This document shows, in pieces, positions 58,973-64,000 of a stretch of DNA of 64,000 bases (position 1 is its first letter; every line of letters starts with the position of its first letter). The position numbers and the translations under genes are program-made. The notes under the pieces are model-generated. The model saw nothing but the letters and a program-made list of their open reading frames with translations, was not told the DNA's origin and did no database searches. The stretch spans positions 3,167,001-3,231,000 of the forward strand of contig NZ_CP088273.1 of assembly GCF_020731415.2 (NCBI RefSeq). Direction: 5' to 3'. The DNA is from Phyllobacterium sp. T1293. Its GTDB lineage: Bacteria; Pseudomonadota; Alphaproteobacteria; Rhizobiales; Rhizobiaceae.

Positions 58973-59449
58973 ATGCTGGACCGCCTCGTAACTTTCTTCA
59001 AGGCTCTGCCCTCCGGCGAGAGCGGCAAAGGGCGTTTTTCCAAAAATGACCCGCGTCTTGCCGCCGCAGCATTGATGTTTCACGTCATGGATGCGGATGG
59101 CGAGCGTCGCAAAGTGGAACGCAAGCGTCTGTCGCAGCTGATTTCCGAAGCCTATGGCCTGAAAGGCGAAGCGCTGAAGCGCCTGCTTGAAGATAGTGAG
59201 CAGGCTGATCAGGAGGCCGTCGATCTCTACACCTTTACCAGCGTTCTCAAGCGCAACCTTGACGAAGAGGCACGAATTCATTTCATTGAGCTGATGTGGG
59301 ACGTGGTTTTCGCCGATGGGTCCGCGCATGAGCTGGAAGAGAATGTCGTCTGGCGCGTGGCGGAACTGATTGGCGTCTCTTCCCGTGATCGCGTGACAAT
59401 GAAGCAGAAGGCAGCCCTTCGCGCCAAACAGCCGGTGCAAGAGGAATAG
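58973..59449 (+). CDS. TerB family (tellurite resistance-like) protein
   Basis: A 158-residue all-helical TerB-like protein. FHVMDADGERRKVERKRLSQLISEAYGL and MWDVVFADGSAHELEENVVWRVAELIGV are the paired acidic (metal-binding-like) helix-loop motifs of the family. No other ter genes are near, so resistance to tellurite should not be assumed. ATG 58973 is chosen to match family length. Ten bases upstream of the amidotransferase gene. Confidence 0.85.
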   Translation: MLDRLVTFFKALPSGESGKGRFSKNDPRLAAAALMFHVMDADGERRKVERKRLSQLISEAYGLKGEALKRLLEDSEQADQEAVDLYTFTSVLKRNLDEEARIHFIELMWDVVFADGSAHELEENVVWRVAELIGVSSRDRVTMKQKAALRAKQPVQEE

Positions 59450-59459
59450 GATCGAAAGA

Positions 59460-60194
59460 ATGTTCCAGACGGACTGGGCGGAGAACAGGCAAGTGAAACG
59501 CCCGAAAATCCTCACGGTCCTGCATCAGGAACGCTCCAGTCCCGGCCGCGTCGGCCAACTGCTGCTACAATCCGGTTTTGATCTTGATATTCGCCGTCCG
59601 CCGCTTGGCGATGATTTGCCTGAAACGCTGGAAAATCATGCGGGCGCCGTCATTTTCGGTGGCCCGATGAGCGCCAATGATCCGGATGAATTCGTTACAA
59701 GAGAAACCGACTGGCTGTCCGTACCGCTTGCGGAAAACAAACCCTTTCTGGGTATTTGCCTGGGCGCTCAGATGCTTGCCAATCATATTGGCGGCACGGT
59801 CGGTCCACATCCCGAGGGTTTGGTGGAAATCGGCTGGTATGAACTTGAGGCCACCGAAGCCGGCAAGGCGCTGATGGATTGGCCATCAATGGTCTATCAC
59901 TTTCATCGCGAGGGTTTTGATCTGCCACGCAGTGCCACGCTTCTGGCAACCGCCAAGGCCTATCACAATCAGGCCTTCCGCTATGGTGAGAATGCCTGGG
60001 GCGTGCAGTTCCATGCGGAACTCACCCGCGCCATGATGCAGCGCTGGGTGGTACGCGGTTCCGAGCGCTTCACCATGAGCAATGCCCAGCAGGGGCGTGA
60101 ACATCTGGAAGGCCGTCTTGTCTACGATGCCATGCTCAAGGCGTGGCTTCAGCGGTTCCTCGGCACGATTTTTGGGACGCCTGTTCTGGCTTAA
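59460..60194 (+). CDS. Class I glutamine amidotransferase-like protein
   Basis: A 244-residue GATase1-domain protein of the GMP-synthase-like, stand-alone type. The nucleophile is C100 in GICLGAQML and the catalytic His is in GVQFHAELT. GAVIFGGPMSANDPDEFVTRE is typical of this group, whose physiological substrate is usually unknown. Starts: ATG 59460 or GTG 59493 (VKRPKILTV). Its stop overlaps the MFS gene's stop on the opposite strand inside a shared TTAA. Confidence 0.86.
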   Translation: MFQTDWAENRQVKRPKILTVLHQERSSPGRVGQLLLQSGFDLDIRRPPLGDDLPETLENHAGAVIFGGPMSANDPDEFVTRETDWLSVPLAENKPFLGICLGAQMLANHIGGTVGPHPEGLVEIGWYELEATEAGKALMDWPSMVYHFHREGFDLPRSATLLATAKAYHNQAFRYGENAWGVQFHAELTRAMMQRWVVRGSERFTMSNAQQGREHLEGRLVYDAMLKAWLQRFLGTIFGTPVLA

Positions 60195-61432
60195 GTACGG
60201 CCCTGCAGGTTACGTGCCTTGCGCAATTGCGGGAACCAGTAGGCCCACAGCCCTGCCACAGCGATTGTGCCAATGCCACCGAACACCACGGCAGGAATCG
60301 TACCTATCATGGATGCCATAATCCCGGCGCGGAACTCGCCCAGCTCGTTCGACGCGCCGACAAACACCATATTGACGGCATTGACGCGCCCTCGGACATG
60401 ATCAGGCGTCCAGAGTTGGAGCAGTGTTTCTCTGATATAGACGCTGATCATGTCAGCAGCGCCCATCAGCGCCAGCAAGGCGATGGACAGCCATGCGAGA
60501 TGGGACACGCCGAACATGATCGTCAGCAAGCCGAAGAGAGCGACGAACAGGAACATGATCATGCCCGCATGATCGCGGATCGGATGGCCTGCCAGCCAGA
60601 GCGCGGTCAGAATAGCGCCTATGCCGGGCGCTGCCCGCAACATGCCAAGTCCCCATGGGCCCAGCTGAAGAATATCACGGGCATAAACGGGCAAAAGCGC
60701 CACGGCACCACCCAGAAGCACGGCGAAAAGGTCGAGTGAAATCGCACCCAGCACGACTTTCTCTTTCCAGATGTAATGAAACCCGGCCATCAATGTCTGG
60801 AATGACTTCTTTTCTGTCAGCGTGTGCTGGGTCGGCTTGGGAATGGAGAAAATGCAGATTGTTGCAGCGGCCAGCAGGAGCGAAGCGATACCATAGGCGA
60901 TGGCGGGCGACAGGCCATAGAGCAAGCCGCCCGCGACAGGGCCAACGATTGTGGCGATCTGCCAGGCCGAGGAATTCCACGATACGGCGTTGGAAAACAC
61001 CTCTGTCGGTACAAGATTGACAACGAGGGAAGCGGAAGCCGGTCCAAGAAAGGCGCGTCCCACACCAAAGCCGGCCAGAATGGCAAAGACGGCGAGAGGC
61101 GTGAATGTATGGGTAAGCGTCAGCAGCAACAACAGGACGGCGCAGATCACTTCGACACCGAGGGCCAGTCCCATGATGAAGCGGCGGCCAAAACGATCAG
61201 CTGCCGCGCCAGTGATGAGAACGAGCAGCAGGGATGGAGCAAACTGCACAAGTCCGACCAGCCCAAGATCGAAGGGATCGCGCGTCAGATCATAAATCTG
61301 CCAACCCACAGACACGCTGATAATCTGGATCGCAAAGGACCCGAAGAAGCGGGACAGCCAATAGCGGGTGAAGGACGAATGGCGAAAAGCGGCGTAACGA
61401 TCATGGGCCGCATTCGTTTCAGAGAGGGTCAT
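60191..61432 (-). CDS. MFS transporter
   Basis: A 413-residue major-facilitator protein with about 12 hydrophobic helices. TGAAADRFGRRFIMGLALGVEV is the loop 2-3 signature, and the sequence resembles the enterobactin-exporter-like (EntS/MdfA-related) MFS_3 branch. Substrate unknown; drug or metabolite export is a reasonable guess. The opening FRHSSFTRYWLSRFFGSFA is typical. Confidence 0.86.
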   Translation of the reverse strand: MTLSETNAAHDRYAAFRHSSFTRYWLSRFFGSFAIQIISVSVGWQIYDLTRDPFDLGLVGLVQFAPSLLLVLITGAAADRFGRRFIMGLALGVEVICAVLLLLLTLTHTFTPLAVFAILAGFGVGRAFLGPASASLVVNLVPTEVFSNAVSWNSSAWQIATIVGPVAGGLLYGLSPAIAYGIASLLLAAATICIFSIPKPTQHTLTEKKSFQTLMAGFHYIWKEKVVLGAISLDLFAVLLGGAVALLPVYARDILQLGPWGLGMLRAAPGIGAILTALWLAGHPIRDHAGMIMFLFVALFGLLTIMFGVSHLAWLSIALLALMGAADMISVYIRETLLQLWTPDHVRGRVNAVNMVFVGASNELGEFRAGIMASMIGTIPAVVFGGIGTIAVAGLWAYWFPQLRKARNLQGRT

Positions 61433-61531
61433 TCGATGAAAGGCTCCGGAATTTGGAGACCTTTTCTAGAGTAATTTTCAGCAAAAAGGGATAAATAAAT
61501 ATGAAATATTATATCGTTGTGAGAGCGTAAA

Positions 61532-61560
61532 AATTGGGCCGGAAGAACCGGCCCAAATTA
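61532..61560 (-). terminator. Terminator after aqpZ (probably bidirectional)
   Basis: TTGGGCCGG, AAGAA, CCGGCCCAA with a run of A residues on the left, so on the minus strand a GC stem is followed by TTTTT. It lies 21 bases beyond the aqpZ stop. Confidence 0.85.
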
Positions 61561-61580
61561 TTCGTGAATGGATTGGATGC

Positions 61581-62270
61581 TCAGTCCTTACCGAGAAGCG
61601 CCTTCCAGATGATCGCGCCAACTACGGCACCAACAAGTGGAGCAACCCAGAAGAGCCAGAGCTGGCTAAGTGCTGCCGTTTCGGCAAACAATGCAACGCC
61701 GGTAGACCGGGCTGGATTGACAGAGGTATTCGTCACCGGAATTGACACCAGATGGATCAGGGTCAGTCCCAGACCAATCGCGATTGGCGCAAAGCCCGCC
61801 GGAACGGATGATGACGTTGCTCCAAGGATGATGATGATGAAGAAGGCTGTGAAGACAACTTCAGCAATCAGGGCGGCGGTCAGTCCAAACCCACCTGGAG
61901 AAAGTTCACCGTAACCATTGGAAGCAAAACCTTTGACACCGGCAAAGTCTGCCTTGCCCGAGGCTATCAGATAGAGCACCGCAGCAGCGGCGATAGCGCC
62001 GATAACCTGTGCGATCCAGTAAGGAATAAGATCCTTGAAGTCGAAGCGTCCCGCTACGGCAAGGCCAAGCGAGACAGCGGGATTGAAGTGGCCGCCGGAG
62101 ATGCCGCCGACCGCATAAGCCATGGTTAGAACCGTAAGACCAAACGCAAAGGAAACACCAAGCAAACCGATACCAACGCCCGGAAACGCAGCGGCAAGTA
62201 CGGCACTGCCGCAACCGCCAAGGACGAGCCAGAATGTACCGAAGAATTCGGCTGACAGTTTATTGAGCAT
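61581..62270 (-). CDS. aqpZ: Aquaporin Z
   Basis: A 229-residue water channel with six helices. The two pore motifs are NPA at 63-65 ([12 protein letters not shown]) and 185-187 with R188 ([10 protein letters not shown]); H172-like and narrow selectivity-filter residues fit a strict water channel. 258 bases of upstream DNA separate it from yggT; that stretch is AT-rich near aqpZ and holds no other gene that I can see. Confidence 0.94.
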   Translation of the reverse strand: MLNKLSAEFFGTFWLVLGGCGSAVLAAAFPGVGIGLLGVSFAFGLTVLTMAYAVGGISGGHFNPAVSLGLAVAGRFDFKDLIPYWIAQVIGAIAAAAVLYLIASGKADFAGVKGFASNGYGELSPGGFGLTAALIAEVVFTAFFIIIILGATSSSVPAGFAPIAIGLGLTLIHLVSIPVTNTSVNPARSTGVALFAETAALSQLWLFWVAPLVGAVVGAIIWKALLGKD

Positions 62271-62528
62271 GGAAACCCCCTAGATAAAGTGCTTGCCGGA
62301 ACTGCCCGACTCACAACTATAAGTTATTCCTGTTTTCAAAATTCAACAATAACGTTCAATTGTACCTCCGGAGATGCTGTTGTTCTCTTGATGAAATACG
62401 TTCCGGGCAATGGATACTTGGTTTGGCCATTGCCAGAATGGCGCCCGCTTTGATTCTCGCAAAAGCAGCTGCCTCTTGCCCGAGAGCACGCCAATCGCTA
62501 CATGTCGCGTGATTATCAGGAGAAACCT

Positions 62529-62819
62529 ATGCTCGCTCTTATCCGCACGATTGATCTGGCCCTCGATATCTACACTTGGATTCTGATTGCCAGTGCGATC
62601 TTCTCATGGCTCTACGCATTCAACGTGATCAATTCGAGCAACCGGTTTGTCGCTTCAATTGGCGAATTTCTCTACCGGGTGACGGAGCCTGCCTTGCGCC
62701 CTATCCGGCGCTTCCTGCCCGATCTGGGTGGTATCGACATATCTCCGATCATCCTGCTGCTGATTATCTTTTTCCTTCGCCAGTTTCTGTGGACCACAAT
62801 CGCGCCGCTTCTGGTTTAA
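62529..62819 (+). CDS. YggT family membrane protein
   Basis: A 96-residue protein with two hydrophobic helices at either end ([19 protein letters not shown] and [18 protein letters not shown]) and the conserved [21 protein letters not shown] between them. Function not established; family linked to osmotic stress and septum placement in some bacteria. ATG 62529 is chosen because CAGGAGAAA lies just upstream; an earlier in-frame ATG at 62502 lies before it. Paired with the yggU gene as in many genomes. Confidence 0.88.
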   Translation: MLALIRTIDLALDIYTWILIASAIFSWLYAFNVINSSNRFVASIGEFLYRVTEPALRPIRRFLPDLGGIDISPIILLLIIFFLRQFLWTTIAPLLV

Positions 62820-62827
62820 CCGCAGCG

Positions 62828-63145
62828 TTGAGCACGGCTTTCTTTCGCAAGGAGCGTGACGGTATCACGCTCTTTGTCAGGCTGACGCCAAAGTCAGCCC
62901 GCGACGGAATTGAAGGTGTTGAAGAAACGGGTGACGGGCGAGCCCATCTGAAAGCCCGTGTGCGGGCGGTGCCGGAAGATGGAAAAGCCAATGCGGCGCT
63001 GGAAAAGCTGCTGGCGAAATCGCTTGGAATAGCGGCGCGTGATGTTTCTATTGGCGCTGGCGCCACGTCACGGCTGAAACAGGTAAAGATATCGGGCGAT
63101 CCGGAAGCGCTGGCCTTACAGCTCGAAACACTGGGATCGCCCTGA
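62828..63145 (+). CDS. YggU/DUF167 family protein
   Basis: A 105-residue DUF167 protein with LFVRLTPKSARDGIEGVE and ARVRAVPEDGKANAALEKLLAK, the two conserved blocks. The likely start is TTG 62828, eight bases after the yggT stop, giving MSTAFFRKERDG; no ATG or GTG is in frame nearby and the Shine-Dalgarno is weak, so translation may be coupled to yggT. Function unknown. Confidence 0.83.
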   Translation: MSTAFFRKERDGITLFVRLTPKSARDGIEGVEETGDGRAHLKARVRAVPEDGKANAALEKLLAKSLGIAARDVSIGAGATSRLKQVKISGDPEALALQLETLGSP

Positions 63146-63150
63146 TATAA

Positions 63151-63687
63151 TCAGGCCTTCTTGGCGTTGTGACGCTCAATGGCTTCAGTGATCAGTTTGC
63201 GGGCCGCATCTTCATCACCCCAGTCACCAATCTTCACCCATTTGCCGGGTTCCAGATCCTTGTAGTGTTCGAAGAAGTGCTGGATCTGCTTCAGTGTGAT
63301 TTCAGGCAGATCCGTGTAGTTGTGGACCTTCTCATAACGCAGGGTCAGGTGCGGTGAAGGCACGGCGATGATCTTCTCGTCCTGTCCCTTATTGTCTTCC
63401 ATGACGAGAACGCCAATGGGGCGCACGTTGATAACGCTGGTTGGCATCAGGGCACGGGTGTTGCAGATCAGCACGTCAATCGGATCACCGTCATCCGACA
63501 GGGTGTGCGGAACAAAACCGTAATTACCCGGATAGGTCATCGGGGTGTGCAGGAACCGGTCGACAAACAATGCGCCGGAATCCTTGTCGAGTTCGTACTT
63601 GATCGGTTGACCGCCGACTGGAACCTCGATGATTACGTTGACATCTTCAGGGGGATTATTGCCGACCGAAATGGCATCAATGCGCAT
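63151..63687 (-). CDS. ppa: Inorganic pyrophosphatase
   Basis: A 178-residue family I soluble pyrophosphatase. Signature DDGDPID at 65-71 binds the magnesium ions; [19 protein letters not shown] and [14 protein letters not shown] are canonical. It hydrolyses pyrophosphate released by biosynthesis. Converges on the yggU gene with five bases between stops. Confidence 0.96.
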   Translation of the reverse strand: MRIDAISVGNNPPEDVNVIIEVPVGGQPIKYELDKDSGALFVDRFLHTPMTYPGNYGFVPHTLSDDGDPIDVLICNTRALMPTSVINVRPIGVLVMEDNKGQDEKIIAVPSPHLTLRYEKVHNYTDLPEITLKQIQHFFEHYKDLEPGKWVKIGDWGDEDAARKLITEAIERHNAKKA

Positions 63688-63829
63688 ATTTTCAGAGTCC
63701 TTGTTGGTTTGGGAGTGCTGTAAAGATTTTTATGGCCTGACGCAAGAATTGCGTCGCCGCACCCTGTCCCAAAGGGGAAGTGATAGGCCTATTCTGTGGA
63801 AATAAGTACATAAAAGTCAAAAATGCACG

Positions 63830-63858
63830 GGAGGAGCGTCAGATAGCGCTCCTCAGAC
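63830..63858 (-). terminator. Hairpin between ppa and the truncated gene
   Basis: GAGGAGCG, TCAGATA, CGCTCCTC-type stem; on the minus strand it is followed by a T-rich stretch (ATTTTTGACTTTTAT). Probably ends the transcript of the gene running in from the right edge. Confidence 0.55.
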
Positions 63859-63908
63859 TGGTACAAGGACCAGCCGCATCGTTGTGTGATGGACTGCACT
63901 GGAGGTAA

Positions 63909-64000
63909 TCAGTTCCAGACGAAGGCGATTTTCTTCAAGGTCTTGCCTTCGAAACACTCGACACCTTCGGCTACATCCTTGCCGCCCGCATTCTGATAGA
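63909..64000 (-). CDS. C-terminal end of an unidentified gene, cut by window edge
   Basis: Only the last 29 codons are present, ending CFEGKTLKKIAFVWN then TGA. The following hairpin and convergent-free position support a real gene end. The fragment is too short for me to assign a family. Confidence 0.5.
   Translation of the reverse strand, partial: YQNAGGKDVAEGVECFEGKTLKKIAFVWN

Noticed and set aside
58973..59449. Tellurite-resistance island
   Set aside because: A single TerB-like gene with no terZ, terC, terD or terE neighbours.

Overview
The window is chromosomal DNA from an alphaproteobacterium of the order Hyphomicrobiales (Rhizobiales), very probably family Brucellaceae (Brucella/Ochrobactrum/Pseudochrobactrum group). 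The best single clue is a lipoprotein at 6741-7289 that closely resembles Brucella Omp19, sitting next to zapE and the mdh-sucCDAB run. CtrA-type boxes, GANTC sites, an alphaproteobacterial Mic60/HemY pair and a CenR/OtpR-like regulator agree with this. No rRNA or tRNA gene, prophage, CRISPR array, insertion sequence or defence island was seen. This is mostly conserved core genome; the less ordinary material is in the repeats, the leaders and a few proteins with altered features.

Layout. 1-4413 (minus): dapF-mtaB-ftsY-ispZ, tightly overlapping. 4457-6452 (minus): an NADP-dependent oxidoreductase and a siderophore-interacting ferric reductase. 6741-19746 (plus): omp19, zapE, then the TCA block mdh-sucC-sucD-sucA-sucB, three small accessory genes (VOC protein, LysE exporter, secreted protein) and lpd with a strong terminator. 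19817-22315 (minus): small membrane protein, TraB/GumN protein, xerC. 22456-24931 (plus): rimM-trmD-GNAT-rplS. 25143-27409: an amino-acid ABC binding protein and permease without an ATPase, and a DUF1287 protein. 27605-29014: leuC. 29128-32329 (minus): OsmC protein, the 7-deazaguanine genes queF-queD-queE-queC, and a secreted protein. 32524-36824 (plus): GNAT and sdhCDAB. 37081-43556: OsmC/Ohr protein, membrane protein, aldo-keto reductase, UbiH-type hydroxylase, tesB, glnK-amtB. 44021-48461 (plus): ftsK, a lolA-like gene, xthA. 48477-49759 (minus): a cyclic-nucleotide-binding protein and a CenR/OtpR-like regulator, divergent from an L,D-transpeptidase gene. 50433-53970 (minus): tsaD-gpsA-yciI-EVE-methyltransferase. 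54067-60194 (plus): hemC-hemD, Mic60-like, HemY-like, TerB-like and a glutamine amidotransferase. 60191-64000: MFS transporter, aqpZ, yggT-yggU, ppa and a truncated gene.

How the genes work together. The 2-oxoglutarate dehydrogenase, succinyl-CoA synthetase, malate dehydrogenase and succinate dehydrogenase genes cover most of the lower TCA cycle in two clusters (8.8-19.7 kb and 33.4-36.8 kb). The promoter regions of mdh and sdhC share an identical 15-nt sequence, which suggests co-regulation. GlnK-AmtB, under a sigma-54-like promoter, handles ammonium. FtsK, XerC, ZapE, IspZ and FtsY are division or secretion functions; ftsK carries a full CtrA box and paired CcrM sites.

Most notable observations: a large inverted repeat inserted in frame in ftsY; two copies of a long palindromic repeat flanking a 6.8-kb block; CtrA boxes ahead of ftsK and of a small secreted protein; a QueD without the expected catalytic cysteine; a probable lost base at the start of the ABC permease gene; and paired TTACGTAA palindromes between ftsK and the lolA-like gene. 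I did not find a clearly new multigene system.
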